Assembly (NCBI RefSeq): GCF_000611645.1
Contig: NW_014013444.1
Coordinates: 1-37,502, forward strand
Origin: Monoraphidium neglectum
Taxonomy: Eukaryota > Chlorophyta > Chlorophyceae > Sphaeropleales > Selenastraceae
Length of the DNA stretch: 37,502 bases
Reading direction: 5' to 3'
Position 1 is the first letter of the stretch. Every line of letters begins with the position of its first letter. Positions 1-10,697 of this stretch are shown here, in pieces. A program made the translations under genes and the position numbers. The notes under the pieces were generated by a model. It ran no database searches. It was given only the letters and a program-made list of their open reading frames with translations, and was not told where the DNA came from.

Positions 1-224
1 CAGCACGGGTGGGGTCCTGTTGCGGGGGTGCGACGTGGAGGTACCGGGCTTCAGAGTGCCGGCCGGCTGTGTGGACTGTCCACGGCTGCTTGGGGCCCGC
101 GGACTACGCGCTGTTGGGGGATGCACGCAGCAGGCCCGCTGCATGCGGCGGCACTCATGGTGATGCTGCGATGACGCCATCCGCTGACTCCTACGACTGC
201 CTGCCTTCGCATCGCCCACGGCAG

Positions 225-562
225 GTGTGCGTGTCGACCACCAACCGGAACTTCCCCGGCCGCATGGGGCACAAGGAGGGCCAGGTGCGCACACACAGGG
301 CCAGGGCCGCCGCGGCAGCGCCTCGCACGCAGAGGGTGCCATGCGCTCTCCGAGCTGGCCGGGGCGCTGCAGCTGGAGGACTTGTTCTCAACTCGTGCTG
401 TCGAGCGCATACCTTGCAAATCCCCCTTCTCCCAACGACTGACTCGTCCGCGGCCATGCTCGCCGTTGCTGCCCCCCCCAGATCTACCTGGCGTCTCCCT
501 TCACCGCCGCAGCCAGCGCGCTCGCAGGCCGGGTGTGCGACCCCCGCGACTACTTGCAGTGA
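225..562 (+). CDS. IIL1: 3-isopropylmalate dehydratase large subunit, C-terminal exons (partial)
   Basis: Isopropylmalate isomerase converts 2- to 3-isopropylmalate in leucine synthesis; in plants and green algae it works in the plastid as a large/small subunit pair with a [4Fe-4S] cluster. Two exons are clear. 225-284 follows a gcag acceptor and encodes VCVSTTNRNFPGRMGHKEGQ, the hallmark of the plant/archaeal-type large subunit. 482-562 follows a C-rich tract and encodes IYLASPFTAAASALAGRVCD and the end DPRDYLQ before TGA at 560-562. Joined, they match the family C-terminus without a gap, so the intron is 285-481. An upstream exon may lie in 1-160, where a frame reads GCLGPADYALLGDA, but its borders cannot be fixed. 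The rest of the gene is left of the window. The family assignment is secure; the symbol is the Arabidopsis name. Confidence 0.9.
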
Positions 563-1171
563 GGGGCGCGGCGCGCTGCTTCGGCGCGCTGCTTGCGCTC
601 GGGTGTGCGCTGTGTGTAAAGGTACTGGAATTTTCTGTGGCCGATGGGGTGCGCGTGTCTAAGAGTGCGCGCGTGCTTTGCCGCTACTTTGTAAATGGAT
701 CATAGCAAAGGTTTCACTTTGGAGGAAGCGCCGGCTTGGTTCTTGCACGCTTGTTAGTCGTGCACTGGGCTGACCGGCAACAGTTTGTGATCCGCCTCTG
801 CAGTCCAGGGCAGACCGCGTCCGATCAACGCCTGTTCATTCTGAGCTGTTGAACTGTTGTGGCATAAGATCAGGTTGGGCTAAAAGAAAAACGGAAACTT
901 CTGTGCCCGCGCTGGGCTAATGCCCGGGACAGCGGCAGGGTCACGAGCGTGTGCAGCGGGCAGTCAGAGTGTGTCACGAGTCCGCACTCCGGTGCCGCAC
1001 CGGGGCTGTTCAGACCAGGTTCAGCCCGAGTTGGTTCACGAGCAAACGGCCCCTATAATTTACCAGCATGATGCCATGCTCTGCTGGACATAAGGCACAG
1101 GCCAGACCGTTCTCAGACTGTGCACCCGCTCCCCACCAGCCCGCGGGCCCAGGCAGCCGTTGACTGGTAGG
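563..1171. other. Intergenic: IPMI 3' UTR and GLG1 5' region
   Basis: No coding exon is supported here. The left third should be the 3' UTR of the isopropylmalate dehydratase gene, as it contains two TGTAA motifs. The remainder should hold the GLG1 promoter and leader. An AT-rich patch, cctataattt near 1051-1060, lies about 115 bases before the GLG1 start codon and could be a core promoter element, but nothing else supports that. Confidence 0.6.
615..694 (+). terminator. Two TGTAA polyadenylation signals
   Basis: TGTAA occurs at 615-619 and 690-694, that is 53 and 128 bases after the stop codon of the isopropylmalate dehydratase gene. TGTAA is the established poly(A) signal of chlorophyte green algae, and the motif is rare in this GC-rich sequence. 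Either or both could be used. Confidence 0.6.
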
Positions 1172-4100
1172 ATGGATCGCACAGCCGGCAGACGATTAAC
1201 CTCGTCGAGAATGGTGGTGCTGCTGGCGCTGCTGCTGGTCGCGGGAGGCAGTGCAGCGGAGAGCAGCAGTGCACCTGCTGCTTCCAACGCAACGACAGCT
1301 TCAGCCCCCAAGCTCAAGGCCATGAAGCAGCAGCTCAAGTCTAAAATAATACCTACAGCTGGGGAGGCGGAACTCCCGAACGGCATCGGGGATGTGCTGC
1401 CTTCGGGTGGGTGCCGTATGGGGCACTTCTCACGGGAAGCATGCTGTGCCTGTGCATGGCGTCTATGGCCTCTCATCACTCCGTAGGTGATGATGGCAGG
1501 TCTCACACCTCCATGTCGCCTTGCCGCGCAGGGGCCTGCAAGCCCGACGCGGCGGCGTTCTGCAAGGACCTGAAGGCTGGCGACGGGAGGTTGGCCGCGT
1601 GCCTCAGCAAGCGGCTGCAGGCGGAGAAGAAGGGCAACGTGGCGGGCCGCATGGTGTCCTCGGGCTGCATGGAGGATGTGGCCAAGTACAAGATCGCTCG
1701 CAGCCAGAACATCAACAAGGACCCTGCGCTCGGTAAGTGCAGGGTGGGCCGCATCGCTTCACGGGCCTTGGGCAGCAGCGTCGCGCGTGCCGCTGTACAA
1801 GCCTGCTGAAATCAGCTGCAGCGGATGGCGCTGCGGGGTCGTGGCGGCGCATCGAGGTCCTGCGGTAAGCGCCAGCCTTGGACGCGCGACAACGGCGTAA
1901 TCATTCGATCCCATTGCACGCGCCGCGCACAGCGCGGGCCTGCAAGGATGATGTGGCGAAGGTCTGCCAGTCTTCCTCTGACACTTCGACCCCTGGAAGC
2001 GTCGTGGCATGCCTCAGGTGCGTTCCGAGGGGCAGCAACAGCCGGAGCAAGGCGTGCGGCCGGCGCCCTTGGCGATAGAGCAGCAGTCAACGGCACACGA
2101 AAGCAGGTTTTGGGGCGCCGACTTGCTCCTGGAGGCTGGCTGACGGCTGCAGCTGGGCGAACACGACAGGCGGAACAAAAGCTGCTCCGCCTGCCGCGAG
2201 CGCGCTTGCTTGCAGTGGTTATTCTGCGGCCGCAGGGTTTGGCTCGGGGGCCGAAGGCATACCAATGCGGCGTTCAAGCCGAGGCAGCATGGCACTTACA
2301 AAAATACGCACTGGCAGTTCATTCCAGCTCTACTGGCAGCCTTGCCCGGGGGTCTGACTGCCTTGAACGGCCTTCCTGGTGCTGGTGCCCCGCGTGTATT
2401 GCAGGACAAACAGCCGCAAGCTGTCGCCCTCCTGCCAGAAGGAGGTGCTGCGGACGCAGCTCGAGGTGGGCATGCGGCCGGCGCTGGGCCGACCGAGGTC
2501 GCCCATGATCACCCCGCAGCCTGTGGAATCGCTATTGGCTGTTGCAGAGCAGCACTGGCGCACAAGGGCATTGCACACCTGCCAAGTGCCAACCCCTTGC
2601 ATGGCTCTGTGCCCGCCCCTGACCCTGCGCACGCACCACAACCCCAACCCCTCCTGTGCGCCCCTCAAGGCCGCGAACGACTACCGCTTCGACGCGCGGC
2701 TGTTTGCCACCTGCGACGCGGCGGTGCGGGAGCACTGCGCCAACGTGGACCCGGGGGATGGGCGCGAGCTGGACTGCCTGGTGGGTTTGCGCGACCTATC
2801 TGGGGCGCGGGAGGGGTTTTAACAGCGTGAAGGGGACGTCGGTGGGGTTGATGGCCTGCCTGGGACGCGGGTGGGTTGGAAGGTCATTTCCAGGTCATTT
2901 CAACTGCGCCAGCATCTAGCGTGGACGGGAGAGTTTTGAGGGGCAGCGCGTGTGTGATGGCAGCAGGACCACCGCTGGCGCCTCAGCACAGCGTGCGGGG
3001 CGGCGCAGCGCAACAGCTGCCGCAGGGCACGTGGACGGGCAGCTGCTGCCCGGGTGCTGAAGCGGAGGAGGTTCGCGGAAGCAGGCGGGCCAATGCACCC
3101 AGGGCCTGCATCCTCCTGTGGCCGACTCGTCGCGTGCCGCAGGCGGACAACAGCAAGCAGCTGGGATGGGCGTGCCTCGAGGAGGTCATGCGCTTCCAAA
3201 AGGAGGTGCGTTTGTCACGGTTTGGACCGGCCGTAAGAGTCGCAGACTTGGCGTGCCGCAGCGGCGCCCCGGCGTCCATGTGTCCATGTGCGGCTGCATG
3301 AGAGGGGGGACGGGGGCGGAGCTGCAGGGGCCGGCAGCCGCCCCAACGGCGGGCGGCCCCTTGTGCATGGCAGACGCGCTCTTGTTGACGGGCTGTTCGC
3401 CAGCCAGTAGCCGCATGCAAGCTGGCTCAAGCCTTCACCCAGCTGCAAGTGTGCCAGTCATTGCGTCAGACACACACACGTGCGTGCACACATACACACA
3501 CACACACACACACACCCCAAAGGCCTCTGACGACATCCGCCTGAGCTTGCGACTGTTCAAGCGCTGCGTCAACGACCAAAAGAAGTTTTGCAAGGACGTG
3601 GAGCCCGGGCACATGCGCGTGCAGGTGGGCGGGTGGGTAGCATAAGGTGTGCAAAGCAAGGGGCTCGGAGTTGTAGGTGCAATTTGGCAGGTCGGGCGCG
3701 ATGGCACCGTGGGAGTGTGTGCAGACAGTGCAGTCTGACACCGAGACACACACACGTACATGCACACGAGCGCGCACGCACACACTTACACACACGCACA
3801 CCCACACACACACACACAATCAGGTGTGCACACACATACTCACACATTCTCACACACACACCTACCCCACATCACACACACACACTTATGTATCTGCAAA
3901 ACACTACACGTGCCACACCAGGAGTGCCTAGAGGACTCAATGGATGAGGCGGGGTTCAGCCCAGGCTGCAAGAAGGACCTCGAGACAGTCATTGCCAAGA
4001 GAGTCTCGGATTTCAGGTACGGAGCAGCGTCTGGAGAGCGATTGGAGAGCGGTTGAGGGCCGGTTGCAGGGCGGTCGGAGGGCGGTTGGAGGGCGGTGGG

Positions 4101-7100
4101 GGCCCGTCAGGCTGGAGTTTCTGTGAGGGTGGGGGCCACTTCGCCTGCGCCCGAGCCCGCACATTTCACAGGCTTGGCAAATGTGGGCTTTTGCGGCAGC
4201 CTCACGATTTCGATTTCCCCCAAAAGCATATCGCACCGCGCCTCATCGCCACCCCTGACCGCCGCCCCTGCCCGCCGCCACGGCCCAGGCTCGACACTGG
4301 CATGCAGGAGGCGTGCGAGCAGGACCTCCAGACCACCTGCTCCACCACTGCTGACGACCTCAAGGACGAGAAGAAGCGCCAGACAGCCATTAACTGCCTG
4401 CAGGTGGGCGCAGCGTGAGGTTTGCACGAGGACGGCTGTCACGACGAGAAGTGGCGCTTCATGGTATTGCCGCCACGCGTGTTGGTGTCTGGGGCTGGCG
4501 GCCGGCTTTTGAGGCGTGCGGGATTGGGCCCTGGGGGGGCCCGGTTGTGAGGAGGGCGGCTGGCCTGTCTTTGCGGCAAGCCTGGGGTTGTTTGATGTGA
4601 CCCGATTGGATGCTTGGCCTATTGGCAGCCCAAACACTTTTTGAAGCGGCAGTCTGACCACTGGTTGGACTGAGCAATCCGTCCACTTTGTGGAATGGCA
4701 GTCCGACTACTGGGCAGACCGGCAGTCCAACCACTCGGCTGCCTGGCGATCTGGGCACACGCTTAAATATCGCCCTCTCTCGCGCTGCTCGCCTCTGCTT
4801 CCTTCAAAAAGCACCCCCACACTGATGCATGCTCATGCACACACGCGCGCACACACACACTCACACTCTTTCACACGCACGCTGTTATACACACACTCTC
4901 TTACACACATTCACACCAACATTATCGCATTCGCTCATCGTTGCTCTTACGATTGCAGTTGCTCTTACAAGCACATACGCCCACTCAGCTCAACCCCCCT
5001 CCCGCCCCTCAAACCCACGCGACCACAACCCCCTCCCCAGACCTTCAAGGACGAGCTCAAGTCCCAGGAATGCCGCGACAAGGTCCACCGCAAGATGAAG
5101 CGCGCCGCCAGGGACATTCGCTTCGACGACGTCCTGGCCAACGCGTGTGTGGAGGACCGCAAGACGTTCTGCAACGACGTCCAGCCGGTGGGTTTGCACA
5201 GCCCCGCACGCGCCCGCCTTGTGACGATGACACGCCTTGTGATAGTGATGTGTAAGGCGCAGCGGCGGGGCCGGCGTGAGCGCGTACATGCGATCTTTCA
5301 GTGCGACACGGCGGCCGATGAGGACCTGGTGTTCCGACGCTCGTGCCGCCGCATGACATACGGGCTGTCTGATCTTCCCATCTCCTCAGTGTATTTGACT
5401 TCTCCTCGATCTCGGCCGCTTTGGTCACCCGCCTTCCACGTCCGCGTGCGCGTCGTCGCCCCCAGGGTTCCGCGCGCGTCATCAGGTGCCTCCAGGAGAA
5501 CCGCGGCGTCCTGTCGAAGCAGTGCACGGCGGCGCTGTTTGACCATGAGGTGCGCGTGGGGGGGGGATTTTGTTTTGGCTTTGTTTGACCACGAGGTTCG
5601 TTTGTGTGTGTGTGCGCGCGCGCGCGCGTGCGTGTGTTTGTGTGTGTGTGTGCATGCGTGTGCGTGTGTGTGTTACTGTATGTGTGCGTGTGTGTGGGGG
5701 GGGGATTGTGTGGCGGCGCTGTTTGACCAAGAGGTGCGGTGAAAGGGAGCGTTGGGGGGTGGGGGTAATAAGATACATTTTGAGGGCGTTTTTGGGGGGG
5801 TTGGGGGGGTGTTTTTGGGGGGCCGGAGCTTGCACCTGGAGAAGGAGGAGCCTCCTGCCGTGCCTGGAAGCTGGCCGAGTACGTGGCTTTCGCCTGTTTC
5901 AAAGCCCTTGTCATTGCGAAGTTTCGAGGTCGATGCTTCGCGGCCAAGCTCGCATTGACACTGAAAGCTCAGCCGCACAGCCGCGGCTAGGCATGCGCAT
6001 GCGCATGCGAGGGGTCGGCAGCTGCGACAACGTCCCTTGGCAGCCGGGTCGAACCCTGATGGCGTCGCTTAGACGCAGGCGTTCCCACAGTCGTCCCCAC
6101 CGCCTCCAGACCCTCATACCAGGGCAGCCGACAAAACCTTGTCCTAGGCAACGTATATCTTGGCAGCACAACCGTGCTGCACCGCCCCTCCAACGCACCC
6201 ACCACCCAACACACACATATACACACACACACGCTCACGCACACACACACACACACTAACAGGTCAAGATGGCGGAGGACATCGACTTCAAGTACCCAAT
6301 GCGCAAGGCCTGCGCCTGGGAGGTCTCCACCTTTTGCCCCAACGTGCCGCACGGCCACGCGCGCGTGATCCGCTGCCTGCAGAGCAAGCTGGATCACGAG
6401 GACATGAGCAAGTGGGTTCAGGTTGTTTGGTTGAATCTGGGACCGGTTTTCAGGGGGAGTTTGAAGTGGGGGTTGCTTGTGCGGTGCGGAGGAGCAGGTG
6501 TCTGGTGGCCCCGTGCGCAGGGGCTGCTGGTGCATGCAACCCATGAGAGGCGGCGGCGGGCTGCCGGCCGCGCCCGACCGGCCTTGCGCGGCCAGCGTCG
6601 GCGCGGCGCCAGCCCTGCAATGCGCCGACTGTTTGCCGCAGCCTGCTCCTCGGCTGAGTCCCCAGGGTATGCAATCTTCCACCCCAAAACCCAAGCACCA
6701 TTATTGTTTTTGCCAGAAACCAGCTATGTGCGGGGCTTGTTGAGCCTTTAACTCCTTGCATTACATCATCCCAGGGAGTGCAAAGATGAGGTGAACCGCG
6801 GTTTGAACCGCGCGGCGACGGACTACCGCCTCAACTGGCGGCTTAACCACGCCTGCGAGCAGGTGTGCGCGCGGCGGGCTCCCGCATCTGCCTCACTGCC
6901 TTTTTCGGCCACATTTGGACGTGAATTAAAGGGCCGAGGGCCTAGTGGGGCCTAATTCTTTGCCATGGATTCAGCCGCAACTATGCGCGCACGACGCTGA
7001 AGGATGCACGCGCGCCGCGGCCGCCTTATTTGTGTGCCTGTCTTTCTCATCGCGCCCCCTCCCCCACCCCAACACACACACACATACACACACCCTGCAG

Positions 7101-8183
7101 GACATCACCGCACTGTGCTCTGGCCTGTGCTCCACGAGCAGCAGCCAGCCCTGCGGTGGCGTCGTGCTGCACTGCCTCTCAGAAAAGCAGGACAACATCA
7201 CCAGCCAGGCCTGCCAGGAGGTGCGGCCGGCGGCGGCACACTCGCGCTCCATCACCTCACCTGCACGCCTTGAACACGGGCCCGCCTCGCCTGTAGCTGG
7301 GCGTTGAGCTTGCAGGCTAGGCACGGTCGCTCAGCTGCCCTCTTGGGATGCCCATCCTGCGCTTCCAGGGCGGTTGCTCAGCGGCCCACACTGCCAGGAT
7401 GAATGCGACAAGTTCTTCTGCAAATCATCATCATGCCGGGCTGTTGTACCCCAATAGCCTCACACAACCACACGACACCATCACGCCTTCAAACGAGCGA
7501 CGGCGCCCGTTCAACAGACCCCAACCAACCCCTCGACCGCGGCAGGAGATATTCTACTACCAGCTGATGGAGGTCAGCGACTTCAGGAATGACGTCATCC
7601 TGGCCGAGGCCTGCAGGCAGGACGTGGAGAAGTACTGCAAAGACGTGGAGCCGGGTGAGCAGGAATCTGGTTACATCCTGAATGTTCATGGCACGCGATC
7701 GACCGTGTCCCGTGCCGCATGAGTTGCATTTGCACGGACGCGTGGGGCTGATGCACTGGGACCCGCCACATGAGCGCGACATGCCGAATGCAACCGCGCT
7801 TTGTTGCGAGCAAGCGCGGCATGCACCGTCCAGCCGCCTCACGCCCGCTCACGACCCCCCCGCGCCCTGAACGCATCGCCGCGCACCCCTCCCGCGGCCT
7901 GCAGGCGAGGGCCGGGTGCATGCGTGCCTGCGCCACCAGCTGAACTTCATCAGCGAGGCCTGCCGGGCGGAGGAGAACAAGCTGGCGGCCGTGGAGTACC
8001 GGGACATCCGGCTGAGGCCAAAGCTGGCCAAGGTTTGTGGGCGGGGGGTGAATGAGGCCACAGCTGGCCAAGGTGGGGCGTGAAAGGGGGTGCGATTGCT
8101 GTGCACCTTGTCTCTGCTTGTTTGGCATTCTGGGATGGCATTTGGGCATTGACACTGCACTCGAAGCTGATTCGGTCTGCATG

Positions 8184-8232
<49 letters not shown>

Positions 8233-9335
8233 ATCTTCGTTCGTGCGTGTGCACACACAGGTTTGCAGCGAGGAGCGCAGCGTCTTCTGCCGCGACGTGC
8301 GCCCCGGCAGGGCGCGCGTCATCAAGTGCCTCATGGAGGCAATGGGCAAGCCGAATTTCGGCGCCGACTGCCGAGAGGAGCTGCACGCCAGGTCCGAGGT
8401 TGTGAAGAACGACTACAGGTTTGATTCCGGCATCATGGACAGCTGCGCCGACGAGGTGAGCGCTTTTTGGCTGCTTTTCTGAGTTGGAGGGGTGGCTTTG
8501 GGGTCCTCTTGAATTGCGGGCGAGTGGGGTGGTCTATTGGCTGCATTTGGGCATATGTGTGGCAAGCGTGTAGGTTTCAAGTTTTCAGTGGCTTGCTGGC
8601 CGGCTGCGTGCGCCCTGGGGATGGAGGGTCGTGGGGGATGCTGGCGTGCCGTTGGCGTCCCAGGCGTCAGGTGGGGGCGCTGTTTTCAGGTGGCTAGGGC
8701 CCGGGTGGGCGTCGTACGCAGCCACACGGGACGCCTAGGGCTGCGTTTATGGGCGGCCGCTCGTGCAGGTCGTTCTGCGTTGCGCTGCATAATGTCGAGT
8801 TCGCTTCTGGCAGGTCTCCAGATACATCACCTTGAGCCGCTCTTTTTTGTTCTTCCAAACACATAACCATGCATGCACTGCCCCTGCGCAGAAGCTCTCA
8901 CCTTCAGGGCACCAACCGCCCCCAACCACCGCCAACCGCTGCCAACCGCCGCCCTGCCCCCCAGGTGGACCATCTCTGTGAGGAGGCCAAGACCAAGCTG
9001 CGCGGCACAGCCGCGGTGCTCAAGTGCCTCATCCAGAAGTTCGATGAGGCAAACAACATGTGCCAGGCAGGTTGCGTCAGCCCCGGACCAACTTCCACCG
9101 GCCCTAGTTGAATCCGCCTGCACCTGCCTAGCAGGAAACGGCGTTGCGGAGCGCCAACAGCAGGGGAAGACTGCCCCTGCGCCCCTGGGGCTCTCCCACG
9201 CCGATGTTCGGCAATTTCTTTGAAACGGCCCTGTGCTCGTCCGTGATGGTGTTGTTGCATGAGCGCCCCTTCGCTCTCTTTCCGGCAGCTGCCAATCTTC
9301 CAAGACTGGCATACCCTGCGCCCGGCCGTCCCCCT

Positions 9336-9372
<37 letters not shown>

Positions 9373-9521
9373 CGCATGCGTGCACCACCCGCAGGCTGAG
9401 TTGAGCCGTGCCGTGCGGTTCGCCCTGTGGGACTACGCCTCAGGGTCCCCCCTCACCACTGTGTGCGACGCCGACGTCCAGGGCTTCTGCCCCAAGGTGG
9501 GGGCTGATATGTTGATTGGGA

Positions 9522-9568
<47 letters not shown>

Positions 9569-10186
9569 TTGTCTGGACGTGGATGTGGGAGTGTTGTCGT
9601 GTGTGCACGGGTTTTGGGGGGGGGGGTTGCGGCTGGCGCCCCTGCGCCCGTAGTTACGAGCGCCATCCCGCTCGCGCCTCCATGCGTGTCTCTAGTGTGC
9701 CGCTCCACCACGCTCCCGCCCGTCATGTCAACAACAACTGGAACACTCACGTGAGCGCGCCCCCCACCCTCCCCGCGCCCCCGGCGCCAGAGCACCGCCA
9801 CCCGCCCCGGCGGCGTGTTCACGATCGGCGTCGCCGGCCACTGCCTCAGCAAGGCGCTGGTCGAGGGCAAGCCCCTCGCGCCGCAATGCAAGGCACTGGT
9901 GCTGGTCGCGGCCCCCAAGGACAGCCGGGTATACCTGCGCTATCCAGAGTCGGCAAACGCGTTGGTGGCGCGGCTCGCAGACATGCAGCGCGCAGCAGGG
10001 CTCGAGGGGGTGCTTGTGGACCCCTATAAGCGGCAGGGCAGCGCGGTCACGGTCACGGGCTGGGTGGCGCTGGTGTGCCTCGCGAGCATCGGGGTCGTGG
10101 CGGTGGCGGCGCTGGTGATCGTGTACCGGCGGGTAGCGGGGATCGACAAGGCGCACACGCAGTATGTCAAGAGCGGGGACGCCTGA
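1172..10186 (+). CDS. GLG1: Golgi apparatus protein 1 (GLG1 / MG-160 family), 20 exons
   Basis: Type I Golgi membrane protein with a lumen of about a dozen GLG1 cysteine-rich repeats (pattern C-x3-D..FC.DV.PG..RV..CL...C..E). Exons: 1172-1406, 1532-1732, 1933-2017, 2405-2465, 2670-2780, 3143-3205, 3523-3624, 3922-4016, 4289-4403, 5041-5187, 5466-5549, 6263-6411, 6775-6862, 7101-7220, 7546-7654, 7905-8032, 8261-8455, 8965-9066, 9395-9496, 9791-10186. All phases agree and give 2,688 bases (895 residues). Exon 1 encodes a signal peptide ([16 protein letters not shown]); a second ATG at 1211 would also give one. The last exon encodes a membrane span and a 22-residue basic tail. Animal homologues are near 1,180 residues, so this is a shorter form. 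They bind growth factors and selectin in the secretory path; the algal role is unknown. Intron 18 needs a GC donor (tgccag|gcaggt). Exact repeat count is uncertain. Confidence 0.88.
3493..3514 (+). repeat. (CA)n tract before GLG1 exon 7
   Basis: A nearly pure CA run ends 8 bases before the acceptor AG of intron 6 (3206-3522). It takes the place where a polypyrimidine tract would normally lie. Confidence 0.9.
3743..3895 (+). repeat. Imperfect CA-rich tract in GLG1 intron 7
   Basis: About 150 bases of interrupted (CA)n fill the second half of intron 7 (3625-3921) and end some 30 bases before exon 8. The interruptions (ACGTACATGC-like) suggest an old tract. Confidence 0.85.
4033..4105 (+). repeat. 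G-rich minisatellite at start of GLG1 intron 8
   Basis: Six to seven degenerate tandem units of about 10-11 bases with core GGGCGGTTGGA begin shortly after the donor at 4017. The unit resembles the exon-proximal text ggagagcgattggagagcgg, so it may have grown by slippage next to the splice site. Confidence 0.7.
4640..4740 (+). repeat. Minisatellite with GGCAGTCYRACYACTSG units in intron 9
   Basis: Three units (near 4649, 4695 and 4721) share ggcagtcYRacYactSg with uneven spacing, all inside intron 9 (4404-5040). No coding content is visible. Confidence 0.6.
4838..4920 (+). repeat. CA-rich tract in GLG1 intron 9
   Basis: Interrupted (CA)n with TCAC variants, about 120 bases upstream of the exon 10 acceptor (5040). 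Confidence 0.8.
5532..5741 (+). repeat. GLG1: Triplicated exon end plus 5' splice site (GLG1 exon 11)
   Basis: The end of exon 11 with its donor (core gcgctgtttgaccatgag|gt) occurs three times: at 5532-5554 (the real junction), about 5577-5600 (ttgtttgaccacgag|gt) and about 5712-5739 (gcgctgtttgaccaagag|gt). G-runs of at least seven bases follow copy 1 and precede copy 3. The shared gtttgacc words begin at 5537, 5583 and 5721, so the offsets are 46 and 138 bases. Copies 2 and 3 lie inside intron 11, flanking the (TG)n tract, and each still carries a GT. Confidence 0.8.
5601..5697 (+). repeat. (TG)n/(CG)n tract near the intron 11 donor
   Basis: Roughly 97 bases of alternating TG with CG and CATGCG interruptions start about 50 bases after the exon 11 donor (5550). 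It is complementary to the CA tract at the other end of the same intron. Confidence 0.9.
6212..6256 (+). repeat. (CA)n tract next to the intron 11 acceptor
   Basis: The CA run ends about 6 bases before the acceptor AG at 6261-6262 and precedes exon 12. It is the complement of the TG tract at 5601-5697. Confidence 0.9.
7073..7093 (+). repeat. (CA)n tract before GLG1 exon 14
   Basis: Short CA run with one TA interruption, immediately upstream of the ccctgcag acceptor ending at 7100. Confidence 0.85.
8013..8074 (+). repeat. GLG1: Duplicated exon end plus donor (GLG1 exon 16)
   Basis: The last bases of exon 16 with the donor (8013-8034, core agctggccaag|gt) are repeated at 8053-8074 within intron 16, 40 bases downstream, with one mismatch in 22. 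The second copy again ends in a GT donor (ggtgggg). The first copy is the annotated junction because its phase fits exon 17; use of the second adds 40 bases and breaks the frame. Confidence 0.85.
8187..8230 (+). repeat. (CA)n tract in GLG1 intron 16
   Basis: Pure CA run in the 3' half of intron 16 (8033-8260), followed by a pyrimidine-rich stretch and a second short CACACACAG that forms the acceptor. Confidence 0.9.
9338..9370 (+). repeat. (CA)n tract before GLG1 exon 19
   Basis: CA run about 25 bases upstream of the acceptor ending at 9394, in the intron that begins with a GC donor. Confidence 0.9.
9525..9567 (+). repeat. (TG)n tract after the GLG1 exon 19 donor
   Basis: Pure TG run starting about 28 bases after the donor at 9497. 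Intron 19 (9497-9790) has no matching CA tract at its 3' end. Confidence 0.9.
10045..10131 (+). other. GLG1: GLG1 transmembrane segment
   Basis: Within the last exon a hydrophobic stretch ([20 protein letters not shown]) is followed by YRR and a short polar tail ending [10 protein letters not shown]. This is the expected type I topology: the cysteine-rich repeats lie in the lumen and the tail in the cytosol, where family tails carry Golgi retention and sorting information. Confidence 0.85.
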
Positions 10187-10697
10187 ACGATACCCGCGGC
10201 GCGCGCCGCGGCCTGCTTGTTTGCTGTGGGGCGCCTGGGCGCCCCCGCCCAGGTCGTCCGTTTGTTTGGGATGTTGTACATCTTTGGTTTTGAGGCAGGT
10301 GGTTTGGTTCTTGTCATCCAGCTCTCTTCCTTTGGGTTCTGTGCTCATCGTTTTCATCCCTACTTATCCCTATGAATAGTAATCACCAGACCCATGTGCC
10401 ATTCCAAGGCCGACGGACGGTTTTTTATCAAGCACAGCTGCAGCGGCTAGCTGGAATTTCCTTTCTCATTGAGTCCTCTTTCAACATCACCCGAGTGGAT
10501 CAACTCACAGAAGCTTTAAGGAAGTCGCATCATGGCGCATTTGACAAGGAAGCAAGCGATGAAAACAATCACAGCATCACTGATGAACAATTATGTGTTT
10601 GTCACATGAATGTGTGGTCACCCACATAAACTCAACTCCAGTGCTTGAAGGTGTTCGGATACCAGCAGTTGTCCATCAAGCAGTCAACTGCAGTGCT
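10187..10697. other. Intergenic between two convergent genes
   Basis: Only 511 bases separate the stop codons of GLG1 (+) and the glycosyltransferase-GH9 gene (-), so both 3' UTRs must lie here and may overlap. The stretch from about 10370 is clearly more AT-rich than its surroundings. I see no TGTAA on the plus strand and no TTACA (TGTAA on the minus strand), so the polyadenylation signals are variants or not recognisable. An 85-codon ORF (10372-10629) has no recognisable content. Confidence 0.65.

Noticed and set aside
3435..3947. ORFs rich in Val/Cys or Thr/His
   Set aside because: They are direct translations of CA/TG repeats within GLG1 introns 6 and 7; the real exon 3523-3624 is in a different context and phase.
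10372..10629. 85-codon plus-strand ORF starting MNSNHQTHVP
   Set aside because: It lies in AT-rich 3' UTR/intergenic DNA, has none of the codon bias of local exons and no recognisable motif.
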